NCBI GenBank assembly: GCA_017626015.1
Contig: JAGAJO010000001.1
Span: forward strand, 62,001 to 126,000
Reading direction: 5' to 3'
DNA from: Ruminococcus sp.
GTDB lineage: Bacteria; Bacillota; Clostridia; Oscillospirales; Ruminococcaceae
Length of the DNA: 64,000 nt
A model generated the notes under the pieces. It was not told the DNA's origin. It worked only from the letters and a program-made list of their open reading frames with translations, and made no database searches. Within the stretch, counting starts at the first letter, position 1, and each line of letters opens with the position of its first letter. Made by a program: the position numbers and the translations under genes. Below, piece after piece: positions 44,093 through 51,875 of the stretch.

Positions 44093-44716
44093 ATGAATAT
44101 AATTATCATCGATGATGACAGTCTTGTTGCACTGTCGCTGAAAACAATACTGGAAAGCACCGGAAAGGTCGGGATACTCGCCTGCGGAGGCAGCGGCAGT
44201 GAGGCTGTAGGGCTTTATGAAGCCCTTTCTCCCGATGTTATACTTATGGATATACGCATGAAGGATATGACCGGTATCGAGGCGGGGGAGATCATACTTA
44301 AAAAACATCCGGACGCAAGAATACTTTACCTTACCACCTTTTCCGATGACGAATATATCGTCAAGGCGCTAAGTATAGGTGCAAAGGGTTACATACTCAA
44401 GCAGGATTTTGACGGGATCTATCCTGCGCTGGAAGCGGTAATGCGGGGACAAAGCGTTTTCGGCGAGGAGATCGTAGGAAGGCTCTCGGGACTGATGAAA
44501 AGCAAGCCTTCATTTGATCTGAAAAAATACGGTATAGGTGAAAAGGAAAAAGAGATCATAAGGCTTGTTGCCGAGGGACTGAGCAACAAGGAGATCTCAG
44601 CAAGACTGTTTCTCAGCGAGGGAACGGTACGAAATTACATCAGCGCCATACTTGAAAAGCTCTCTCTCCGTGACAGGACGCAGCTTGCGGTATTCTACTA
44701 CACCAATATGAAATAG
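44093..44716 (+). CDS. NarL-type response regulator
   Basis: 207 residues. Receiver domain with phospho-acceptor Asp53 (VILMDIRM), Thr in YLTTFSDDEY and Lys (GYILKQ). The LuxR helix-turn-helix is at about 145-200 (KEKEIIRLVAEGLSNKEISA ... SEGTVRNYISAILEKL). It pairs with the upstream kinase. Targets are unknown; a divergent repeat-rich region and a small membrane protein follow. Confidence 0.95.
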   Translation: MNIIIIDDDSLVALSLKTILESTGKVGILACGGSGSEAVGLYEALSPDVILMDIRMKDMTGIEAGEIILKKHPDARILYLTTFSDDEYIVKALSIGAKGYILKQDFDGIYPALEAVMRGQSVFGEEIVGRLSGLMKSKPSFDLKKYGIGEKEKEIIRLVAEGLSNKEISARLFLSEGTVRNYISAILEKLSLRDRTQLAVFYYTNMK

Positions 44717-44756
44717 GTTTTACGAAACGCACGATATTTGTGCGGTATTACCTTAA
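44717..44756 (+). repeat. Remnant of the TTAAGGCAA-type element end
   Basis: Directly after the regulator's stop codon. Imperfect hairpin AGGT..TAC..CGCAC/GTGCG..TA..ACCT; its right half (44738-44756) matches the right end of the 203-bp element at 3376-3397. It may serve as a terminator. Confidence 0.55.
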
Positions 44757-44816
44757 TTCTTTCTTAATATACTCCTTTATGTCTTGAAAATTTTATTGAC
44801 TTATTATAAAATTTAA

Positions 44817-44856
44817 TTAAGGAAATGCCGATCAATGTATCTGATCGGTACTTTCT
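44817..44856. repeat. TTAAGGAA-family repeat, copy F, internally deleted
   Basis: TTAAGGAAATGCCGATCA joined to TGATCGGTACTTTCT: the two outer ends of the family, without the GC-rich core. It folds as CCGATCA/TGATCGG. Lies upstream of the gene at 44904. Confidence 0.6.
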
Positions 44857-44903
44857 CAGACAACAAAGAAAAACACACAGAAAAATATAAAGGAGACGAT
44901 ATC

Positions 44904-45497
44904 ATGGAAGAAACGAAAAGAGAAGCAAAGAGTAAAAACAAGGCTTTAAAGGGACTGCTGATAACTGTAGTGATCCTTACGCTGATCTCGGCTGTGCTGA
45001 TGACGGTGAGGTTCATTCTGGACGATAATGGGTTTTACAGAAGCAAGGCGCCCGATGTAGGGATCCTCAGAGCTTACCCGGAGGGTGCAGACGATGAGCT
45101 GATATCTCAGTGCATTATTTCCGAAGAAAAAAACAATTACACCAACGGAAAGTTCTGCACCGAAAGCCACGTTCTGCTGGGAGCGCAGGAGTACGGCGAC
45201 AGGATAATTGTGTACGTTATGTCGCTGTATGAGGAGTGGGATAACGCCTATTCAAGCGATGCGGGACGCAGTGGTCCGGCGGCTGTTACGCTTATCGCAG
45301 ACGGAAACGGCTGGAAGCTTGAAAATTACTGGACTCCACGGGACGGCTCGGATTACGAGCGGTCGATAAAGGAAAAATTCCCCGAGGCGTTATGGAAACA
45401 GGCTATGGATACTCAGGAGCATATCGAGGAGCTTCAGGCTGAAAATAAAGCAAAGGCTGAAAAAAGCTTTGCAGTGGAAAGCTCATCACTGTCGTAA
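44904..45497 (+). CDS. Single-pass membrane protein of unknown function
   Basis: 197 residues. Short basic cytoplasmic N-terminus, TM helix at about 16-38 (LLITVVILTLISAVLMTVRF), then an extracytoplasmic domain. ILxxYPEG-like start, VLLGAQEYGDRIIVYVMSLY and YEEWDNAYSSDAGRSGP-like region are seen; no family recognised. The start is ATG 44904 with AAAGGAG upstream; an open frame reaches back to 44835 through a repeat and is not used. Confidence 0.65.
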   Translation: MEETKREAKSKNKALKGLLITVVILTLISAVLMTVRFILDDNGFYRSKAPDVGILRAYPEGADDELISQCIISEEKNNYTNGKFCTESHVLLGAQEYGDRIIVYVMSLYEEWDNAYSSDAGRSGPAAVTLIADGNGWKLENYWTPRDGSDYERSIKEKFPEALWKQAMDTQEHIEELQAENKAKAEKSFAVESSSLS

Positions 45498-45503
45498 ACA
45501 GTC

Positions 45504-45530
45504 ATCGGGCGGATCTTGATCTGATCCGCC
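45504..45530 (+). repeat. Hairpin copy left of the 221-bp repeat
   Basis: ATCGGGCGGATC...GATCCGCC; the same sequence recurs with a 2-base deletion at 45771-45795 on the other side of the 221-bp repeat. It lacks a T-run. Confidence 0.55.
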
Positions 45531-45536
45531 TCAGGT

Positions 45537-45756
45537 TGTCGAAAAAGTCCAAACAGCGCAAGCAAGGGGCAGCCCTCTATCGCAGGGCTTGCCCCTCTTT
45601 TCAAACAGTCCACCGGACTGTTTGAAAATTCACCCTATGCGGAGCTCCTGCGTGGGGGAGTTTCGCTCCTGCGGGAGCGACGAAGGGGCGCTGCCCCCTC
45701 GACCCCCGCAAGCGCTCTAGCGCCGCGCTTGAGCCTGCGCTTTAATTCCCCAATGG
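45537..45756. repeat. Structured GC-rich dispersed repeat, copy 1 (about 221 bp)
   Basis: About 221 bp, near-identical to the reverse complement of 58003-58223 (roughly nine differences). It contains several self-complementary segments: GGGGCAGCCC/GGGCTTGCCCC, TTTCAAACAGTCC/GGACTGTTTGAAA, CGCTCCTGCGGGAGCG, GGGGCGCTGCCCC. No reading frame of note. It lies between two copies of a terminator hairpin. Confidence 0.75.
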
Positions 45757-45770
45757 GCTTTTTATACAGA

Positions 45771-45805
45771 ATCGGGCGGTTCGATCTGATCCGCCCGATG
45801 TTTTT
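45771..45805 (+). terminator. Terminator-like hairpin downstream of copy 1
   Basis: ATCGGGCGG/CCGCCCGAT (45771-45779 with 45791-45799) followed by GTTTTTAT. Possibly the original terminator of the gene at 44904. Confidence 0.55.
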
Positions 45806-45814
45806 ATGCCAAAG

Positions 45815-47962
45815 CTATTTTTTTATATAGTGCAGGATCTTGGAGGCGTAATCTCCGTAAAGACCGTCTCCGTTCCATATCTTAGCGACATTGATACCCG
45901 CATTCATCAGCGCAGAGCCTGAAATAAGCTTATCCGGTTCGCTTTCCTCGTAATAGTAAGCCTCCGGCTCCAGTCCCTTGAGCTTTATCCTCCTTGAACG
46001 CTCGTTGGGTCTCGCCATTACCTGAACAAACTCAAACAACGCCTCTCCCTTGTCCTTTGAAACGAACATCCATGCGTCCCATGTGTTGTCCTCAAACATA
46101 TTGCCTATTCTGTAGTGATCTCCCGTTCTTACGAGAGCGTTATATTTTTTAAATTCCTCTATCTGACCGGGAACTGCGTCTCTGTCCTCCTGAGGGATCT
46201 TTGTAATGTCAAGCTCATAGCCGAAGGTTCCCACCATAGCGACATGACCTCTCGTCTTAAAGGGAGTGTTCCTTCCCACAGTATGATTGGGGCAGTCCGA
46301 AACGTGCGCACCCATAGCCGAGCATGGATAGCACATAGAAGTACCGTGCTGTATCTTAAGCCTTTCTATGGCGTCGGTATCGTCAGAACACCATATCTGC
46401 GGAGAATAATAAAGCATACCCGGATCGAACCTTGCTCCTCCGCCCGAGCAGTTTTCAAGAAGAATATGGGGATAATCCGTAGTAAGCCTGTTCATCAGGT
46501 CGTAAACGCCCAGCACATATCTGTGCCACAGCTCTCTCTGTCTCTCCTTTGGCAGGAAGTTTGAGCCTACCTCTGTGAGCTGTCTGTTCATATCCCACTT
46601 TATATACTCGATATTTGCAGAATCCAGTATATTTCTCATCATAGAGTAAACGTAGTCCCTTACCTCCTTCTGAGAGTAATCCAGCACGTACTGCTCCCTG
46701 CAAAGTGTAAGAGGTCTGCCCTTTACCTGGATCGCCCATTCGGGGTGAGCCTTGTAAAGCTCCGAATCGGGAGAGATCATCTCCGGCTCGAACCAGATGC
46801 CGAACTTCATTCCCAGCTTGTTTACCTCATCTACAAGATGCTTAAGACCGCCGTCTATCTTCTTTTCATAAACGAACCAGTCTCCAAGAGAAGAGTTGTC
46901 GGAATCCCTGTGACCGAACCAGCCATCGTCCATAACCAGCATTTCAATTCCCAGCTTTGAAGCCTCACGGGCAATATCGATAAGCTTTTCGGTATTGAAA
47001 TTAAAATAAGTAGCTTCCCAGTTATTGATAAGGATAGGACGTCTCTTATCCTTGTATTCTCCTCTGATAAGATTTTCTCTGTACAGGTCGTGGAAGGTCC
47101 TGGACATTTTGCCGAGTCCCTCGTCTGAATGCACCATGACCACCTCGGGTGCGGTAAAGGTCTCGTCCTTTTCAAGCAGCCACTGGAAATCAAGTGGGTT
47201 TATGCCCATAACAAAGCGTGTTTTCTTGTGCTGTGTGACCTCCGCCTGAGCATAGAAATTGCCGGAATAAACAAAATTGAACGCAAATACCTCTCCGCTG
47301 TCCTCGTCTGCCTTATGCTCGCACAGCGCAACAAAGGGATTGTTCTGATGAGAGGATTCGCCCTTGCAGGAATCCACAAGCTGCTTTGCGTGGTGAAGCC
47401 TGCATCTCTCCACAGCTCTTTCTCTTGCCCATGAACCGTTGAGAGTTATCATATCAAATTCGTGGGTGTCGAAATCAACGCAGCAGGAAAGCGCTCTCGT
47501 AAGCTTAACGGGAGAATCACCGTAATTTTTGAACCTTACCGAGCGTGTGATAACATCCAGCTTGTCAAACGCCGTATAGATCAGAGTAGCTTCAATGTGG
47601 GCATGTTCGTCCCGCATGGTAACTTCAAGTGTCTGCGCTCCGCTTTTTTCTGTGGCAAATGTAGCGGGAAGACCCTCCAGAGCGGGCTTTCCGTCATAAA
47701 TTTTATGGGAAACGTACCTGAGATCGCAGGTGGACATACCCTGGGCGTCCATTATCATCATTGCGGATTCTCTGTAATCTCCTAATCCGAAGCAAGGGTA
47801 CTCAAAGGGCGTAGAATCCATAAAGCTTGCCCTGTCCCTGTCGTTTGTTGCAGGCGTATAGGGGCTTTCGTCAAATCTGAGAAGATACCCCAGATCATCA
47901 TCGCATACCTTTTTTCCGTAGTAAACGTGCGCCAGATAACCCTCCTCGCATACCTTGAACAT
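45815..47962 (-). CDS. Alpha-galactosidase, GH36
   Basis: At least 715 residues. It releases terminal alpha-galactose from melibiose or raffinose-family sugars. Nucleophile Asp in YIKWDMNRQ, acid/base in CSDDTDAIERLKIQ, plus LVMDDGWFG, WFEPEMISPDSELY and LENCSGGGARFD. No signal peptide, so cytoplasmic. The first ATG (47962) starts within the family's N-terminal domain: upstream codons read ISYNEKERSFKLRAKDTDY, which matches the usual GH36 start, but the only possible starts between the upstream stop and 47962 are CTG/ATC/ATA/ATT. An ATA at 48025 lies 9 nt after AAAGGGAG and is the likely real start. See findings. Promoter and operator at 48055-48130. Confidence 0.95.
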   Translation of the reverse strand: MFKVCEEGYLAHVYYGKKVCDDDLGYLLRFDESPYTPATNDRDRASFMDSTPFEYPCFGLGDYRESAMMIMDAQGMSTCDLRYVSHKIYDGKPALEGLPATFATEKSGAQTLEVTMRDEHAHIEATLIYTAFDKLDVITRSVRFKNYGDSPVKLTRALSCCVDFDTHEFDMITLNGSWARERAVERCRLHHAKQLVDSCKGESSHQNNPFVALCEHKADEDSGEVFAFNFVYSGNFYAQAEVTQHKKTRFVMGINPLDFQWLLEKDETFTAPEVVMVHSDEGLGKMSRTFHDLYRENLIRGEYKDKRRPILINNWEATYFNFNTEKLIDIAREASKLGIEMLVMDDGWFGHRDSDNSSLGDWFVYEKKIDGGLKHLVDEVNKLGMKFGIWFEPEMISPDSELYKAHPEWAIQVKGRPLTLCREQYVLDYSQKEVRDYVYSMMRNILDSANIEYIKWDMNRQLTEVGSNFLPKERQRELWHRYVLGVYDLMNRLTTDYPHILLENCSGGGARFDPGMLYYSPQIWCSDDTDAIERLKIQHGTSMCYPCSAMGAHVSDCPNHTVGRNTPFKTRGHVAMVGTFGYELDITKIPQEDRDAVPGQIEEFKKYNALVRTGDHYRIGNMFEDNTWDAWMFVSKDKGEALFEFVQVMARPNERSRRIKLKGLEPEAYYYEESEPDKLISGSALMNAGINVAKIWNGDGLYGDYASKILHYIKK

Positions 47963-48054
47963 ATAATCGGTATCCTTGGCTCTTAGCTTAAAGGATCTTT
48001 CCTTTTCGTTGTATGAAATACCTATGATAACCAGCTCCCTTTTGAAAAATTAAT

Positions 48055-48097
48055 ATCAGTATTAAAATATGAACATTTTTATTGCTTTAATACTGAT
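48055..48097 (-). promoter_or_regulatory. Operator-like inverted repeat of the alpha-galactosidase gene
   Basis: Perfect 12-bp arms ATCAGTATTAAA (48055-48066) and TTTAATACTGAT (48086-48097), 19 bp apart, just downstream of the -10 box. Suits a sugar-responsive repressor; the regulator is not identified. Confidence 0.6.
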
Positions 48098-48101
48098 TAT
48101 T

Positions 48102-48130
48102 ATTATAGCAACATTTTTTCTCAATTGCAA
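48102..48130 (-). promoter_or_regulatory. Promoter of the alpha-galactosidase gene
   Basis: Minus strand TTGCAA (48125-48130), 17-bp spacer, TATAAT (48102-48107). Confidence 0.65.
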
Positions 48131-48244
48131 CCCTTAAACCGCTTTAAAAAAAATAAATTTGTTAATTTTTTATGATAGCCGGGGAGCAATATTATAAAGC
48201 CGGAGTATCCCGCAGGATATTCCGGCTTCAGATCTGTACAAAAT

Positions 48245-49528
48245 TTATTTATTTGCCAGCAGCTTTTCCGCACTGGCAAGCTTCACTGCGGTGGCAAAAA
48301 GATCCGCTGCAAGCACAAGCTCCTCAACTGGAGGATATGTGGGTGCTATCCTTATATTTGAATCCTTGGGATCCTTGCCGTACGGGAAAGTCGCTCCCGC
48401 ACCGGTAAGAACAACCCCTGCTTCTTTACAGAGGGAAACTATTCTCTTTGCGCAGCCCTCCATGGCGTCAAAGCTTATAAAATAACCTCCGTTCGGCTTT
48501 GTCCATCTGGCAATTCCCAAAGGCGCTATTTCCTTATCGAGAGTATCCAGCACGACCCTGAACCTTGGAGCAACGATCTCCTTGTGCTTTTTCATATGTT
48601 CGATCATGCCCTCAAAGCTGCCGAAGAACTTGGCGTGTCTTAGCTGATTTATCTTATCAAAGCCGATAGTCTGCACTGTCATCAGTGACTTGAGATAATT
48701 TACATTATTGACGCTTGCCGCCGCCATTGCAACTCCGCCGCCTGCATAGGTTATTTTCGATGTAGACGCAAACATAACTACCTTGTCCGGACAGCCCGCC
48801 TTTTTGCATTCGTCCAAAATATTAAGCAGTCTGTCGGGAGTATCGGTAAGGTGGTGCATACAATATGCATTATCCCAGAAGATCCTGAAATCCGCAGCCT
48901 TTGTTTTAAGCGCAGCAAATCTTCTCACTACCTCGTCGGAGTAGGTAACTCCCGTTGGATTTGCATACATAGGAACGCACCATATACCCTTAATGGATTC
49001 GTCCTCCGCAGCAAGCTTTTCGATCATATCCATATCCGGACCGTCGTTTAGCATAGGCACCGGGATCATTTCTATACCGAAGCTTTCGCATATAAGAAAA
49101 TGTCTGTCATAACCGGGGCATGGGCAGAGCCATTTGATCTTTCCGCAGTCTCTCCACGGCTTGCTTTCCTTATCCACGCCGAAAAGCAGATACTTTGCGA
49201 TAGTATCGTACATAACATTAAGACTTGAATTTCCGCAGATGACCAGCTCCTCGCTGCTTACCCCCAGCATAGGCGCAAACAGCTTCTTTGCCGAGGAGAT
49301 CCCGTCAAGTCCGCCGTAATTGCGGCAGTCAGTGCCGTCCTCGTCTATACAGTCCTCGCTGTCTTTTACGACCGTAAGCATTCCGAAGGTCAGATCCAGC
49401 TGCTCGGACGAAGGCTTTCCCCTCGCCATATTAAGAGTAAGACCCTTTGCCTTGAAATCGTCATATTTTTTCTTTGCCTCATCCTTAAACGCTAAAAGTT
49501 CCTCTTTTGACATTTCAGATAACATCAT
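48245..49528 (-). CDS. PLP-dependent aminotransferase, class I/II (AspT-like)
   Basis: 427 residues. The PLP-binding Lys is in FASTSKITYAGGGVAMAAAS. LNMARGKPSSEQLDLT near the N-terminus and WCVPMYANPTGVTYSDEVVR match the Asp_aminotransf (MocR-like without HTH) group, which includes aspartate aminotransferases of actinobacteria and firmicutes. The substrate is likely Asp/Glu with a keto acid. ATG 49528 with GGAGG 8 nt upstream; the longer frame to 49648 is not supported. Confidence 0.88.
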   Translation of the reverse strand: MMLSEMSKEELLAFKDEAKKKYDDFKAKGLTLNMARGKPSSEQLDLTFGMLTVVKDSEDCIDEDGTDCRNYGGLDGISSAKKLFAPMLGVSSEELVICGNSSLNVMYDTIAKYLLFGVDKESKPWRDCGKIKWLCPCPGYDRHFLICESFGIEMIPVPMLNDGPDMDMIEKLAAEDESIKGIWCVPMYANPTGVTYSDEVVRRFAALKTKAADFRIFWDNAYCMHHLTDTPDRLLNILDECKKAGCPDKVVMFASTSKITYAGGGVAMAAASVNNVNYLKSLMTVQTIGFDKINQLRHAKFFGSFEGMIEHMKKHKEIVAPRFRVVLDTLDKEIAPLGIARWTKPNGGYFISFDAMEGCAKRIVSLCKEAGVVLTGAGATFPYGKDPKDSNIRIAPTYPPVEELVLAADLFATAVKLASAEKLLANK

Positions 49529-49741
49529 TGAAAAAACCTCCAAATTGTAATATGAATAACGGTCAACCCGTAACAGTCCACATAATATTGTACTCCTTTT
49601 CTTTCCGCTTTGCAAGTGTAAAATATCAATCCTGCAAAAATTCCGCATTTTATACGAATCTATGTGATTTTATTTGTCGTAAATGGGCATATTTAATAAT
49701 TATCATTCATAATACGGCGTCATTCTGCTCATTTACTGACG

Positions 49742-49772
49742 AAAAAAGACAGACCGCATAAGCAGCCTGTCT
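49742..49772 (-). terminator. Terminator of the lipoprotein gene
   Basis: Minus-strand stem AGACAG/CTGTCT with loop of about 14 nt, then TTTTTT. About 25 bases after the stop at 49798. Confidence 0.65.
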
Positions 49773-49797
49773 CATTTGCTTTGAATTAAACGGAAGA

Positions 49798-50730
49798 TCA
49801 GCCTTCCTGAGAAAGTCCTTCGATCTTGAATGTTACCTCAAGGCTCTTAGCGAACATAAGAGCAGAAGTATCGATTCCGGGATCCTTCTTGGTGTCGCCG
49901 TACTCATTGTAGATCTCGATTCTGTAGCAGTTGTTGTTGTTCTCGATATTGCCGTACTTGATCTTTGTAGGATCAAATTCAACTTCCTGTCCGTCAGCCT
50001 TTATGGAGGTAACCTCGCACTTGATATCCTGTCCGGTGTACTTTCCGACAGTGTGCTTATTTATGCCTGCATCGTCGCCCTCTTTAAGTTCGTTCTTCTT
50101 GTTAGGCTCGCCGTCCTTGTCGGTAGTACCGTCGCAGATACCTGTGATATCAACGCAGAATACGACCACACCTGTTGCGGGGAGAACATAGTCGCCGTCA
50201 AAAACGACCTGAGGATTAATAGCGCCGTTTACCGCATCGACAGCTCCGATAGAATCTGTTGTGAGAGATACCGTGTACTCGCCGTCGCCTGTTACGTCTG
50301 CGTCAACGCCGAAAGCTCCGCTTCCTCTGTCTTCTTCAGGATAACCCTGACCGCTGAAGTTATTCCACATCCAGTTCATATCTGCAAACATAAGGAAAGC
50401 GTCGTAGCCCTGGAATTCTGTTACAGGCGTATAATCTGCGGAAGGAACAAAGCACTCCAGTCCTGTAACGGAATCTATATATGCTTCGCCGTCACCGGCC
50501 GGAGCTGCTGCGGAATCCGTACCTGCCGCTGCTGATGTATCTTCGCCTGCTGCTGTCGAATCAGCGGCGTCAGGAGTATCCTCTGCTGCTGTGGTAGTCG
50601 TTGTGGTTGTGGTATCCTTTTTAGTTTCTTTCTTGGACGAATCGTCAGAAGCAGTGTCACCGCATGATGCAAACATTGCAGTTGTCATGCAAAGAGCTGC
50701 GGTCATAGCTAAAAATCTCTTGAATTTCAT
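49798..50730 (-). CDS. Secreted lipoprotein with Thr-rich linker, unknown function
   Basis: 310 residues. Signal peptide with lipobox MFASC, then a Lys/Thr-rich and Ala/Asp-rich low-complexity linker (about 25-90) and a beta-rich C-terminal domain (about 105-310; FVPSADYTPVTEFQGYDAFL and VTGDGEYTVSLTTDSIGAVD). The linker style matches other exported proteins in the window. No family recognised. ATG 50730 has GGAGG 8 nt upstream. Confidence 0.75.
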   Translation of the reverse strand: MKFKRFLAMTAALCMTTAMFASCGDTASDDSSKKETKKDTTTTTTTTAAEDTPDAADSTAAGEDTSAAAGTDSAAAPAGDGEAYIDSVTGLECFVPSADYTPVTEFQGYDAFLMFADMNWMWNNFSGQGYPEEDRGSGAFGVDADVTGDGEYTVSLTTDSIGAVDAVNGAINPQVVFDGDYVLPATGVVVFCVDITGICDGTTDKDGEPNKKNELKEGDDAGINKHTVGKYTGQDIKCEVTSIKADGQEVEFDPTKIKYGNIENNNNCYRIEIYNEYGDTKKDPGIDTSALMFAKSLEVTFKIEGLSQEG

Positions 50731-51074
50731 TTTGATAACCTCCATTAATAATAAAATAGGTTTGTTGACAAACGGGTAAAATTTGCAACCCGTCCGTGCT
50801 ATTTTTCACTATATATTATAATACAAAATTTTCGTGATTTTTTCAAGGTACTAATTACACAAATCAATCGGCGGTAAATCGTTTACAATGCACAAAAACA
50901 AGTGAAAATATATAAATTTATTCGCCTTTTTTCGTTATCATACATAAAATTAAGTTGATCTGTATGTATATAACATCTAAAAATCAAAGAGAAAATATGC
51001 TTCTTTACGAAAAGTTTTCTGAGACGTATATCATAAAAAACAATTTCCGCTGTGCAGATTATTAAAAAAAGCAC

Positions 51075-51103
51075 TTGCAAAATCAAATAAAATATGATAT
51101 AAT
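51075..51103 (+). promoter_or_regulatory. Promoter of the PRTase-like gene
   Basis: TTGCAA (51075-51080), 17-bp spacer, TATAAT (51098-51103). Confidence 0.65.
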
Positions 51104-51180
51104 AACCAATAGATAAAAAATTGTTCATATTTTTGCTATTTAATTTAGCTAATAATGATTATTTCAAGGAGGCTTTTATA

Positions 51181-51810
51181 ATGGAAGAGCGTATGCAGAC
51201 CATTCAGTCCAGAAAAAACAGAAAGATACAGATAGGCGTTATACCGGGACATTACGCAACCAACCACTCGCACGTTAACCACTATGTGGCTATGACGTCC
51301 ATAAAGACCAGCCTGAAAATGGCAAAGGAGGCTGCTGCGGAGCTTGGCTCGACTTATACCGGAACAGGTATCGACACGATCATTTGTCTGGAGGGAACGG
51401 AAATACTGGGAGCATTTCTGGCGCAGAGTCTTTCTCAGAACGGGATCAACAACGGAGAGGACATAAACATCGTTACCCCTGAGCTTAACGCAGTTAACCA
51501 GATGATCTTCAGGGATAATACTCAGAAAAAGATCTGGGGCAAACAGGTGCTGCTTCTCATATCCTCCGCTTCCACGGGAAAAAGCATTAACAGGGCGATC
51601 GACTGTCTCCAGTATTATAACGGCAAGCTTGTTGCGATAGCTTCTATTTTCTCGGCAATAAAGGAGGCTCACGGCATCAAGGTACACGCACTTTTCACCG
51701 ACGAGGATCTGCCGCACTACGAAAATTATCCGGCAAGCGAATGCCCTATGTGCAAGGCGGGACAAAAGGTCGATGCGCTTATCAACAGCTTCGGATACTC
51801 AAAGCTGTGA
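51181..51810 (+). CDS. Phosphoribosyltransferase-like protein with altered PRPP motif
   Basis: 209 residues. Type I PRTase topology, resembling orotate phosphoribosyltransferase. The PRPP-loop position reads VLLLISSASTGKSINRAI; the two acidic residues that normally precede the TG (as in VVDDVITTG) are Ser-Ser here. The C-terminus has a Cys pair (CPMCKAGQ). It may bind a nucleotide without standard catalysis. Start ATG 51181 with AAGGAGG; an upstream frame to 51121 is not used. Bidirectional terminator follows. Confidence 0.7.
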   Translation: MEERMQTIQSRKNRKIQIGVIPGHYATNHSHVNHYVAMTSIKTSLKMAKEAAAELGSTYTGTGIDTIICLEGTEILGAFLAQSLSQNGINNGEDINIVTPELNAVNQMIFRDNTQKKIWGKQVLLLISSASTGKSINRAIDCLQYYNGKLVAIASIFSAIKEAHGIKVHALFTDEDLPHYENYPASECPMCKAGQKVDALINSFGYSKL

Positions 51811-51835
51811 TAATGGTCTCTCACCATAATAACAT

Positions 51836-51875
51836 AAAAAACAGGAGCATTCTGTGTGAATACTCCTGTTTTTCT
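51836..51875. terminator. Bidirectional terminator between PRTase-like gene and serS
   Basis: AAAAAACAGGAG/CTCCTGTTTTTCTTT hairpin (ACAGGAG 51841-51847 with CTCCTGT 51863-51869), T-runs on both strands; the serS stop lies at its right edge. Confidence 0.85.
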
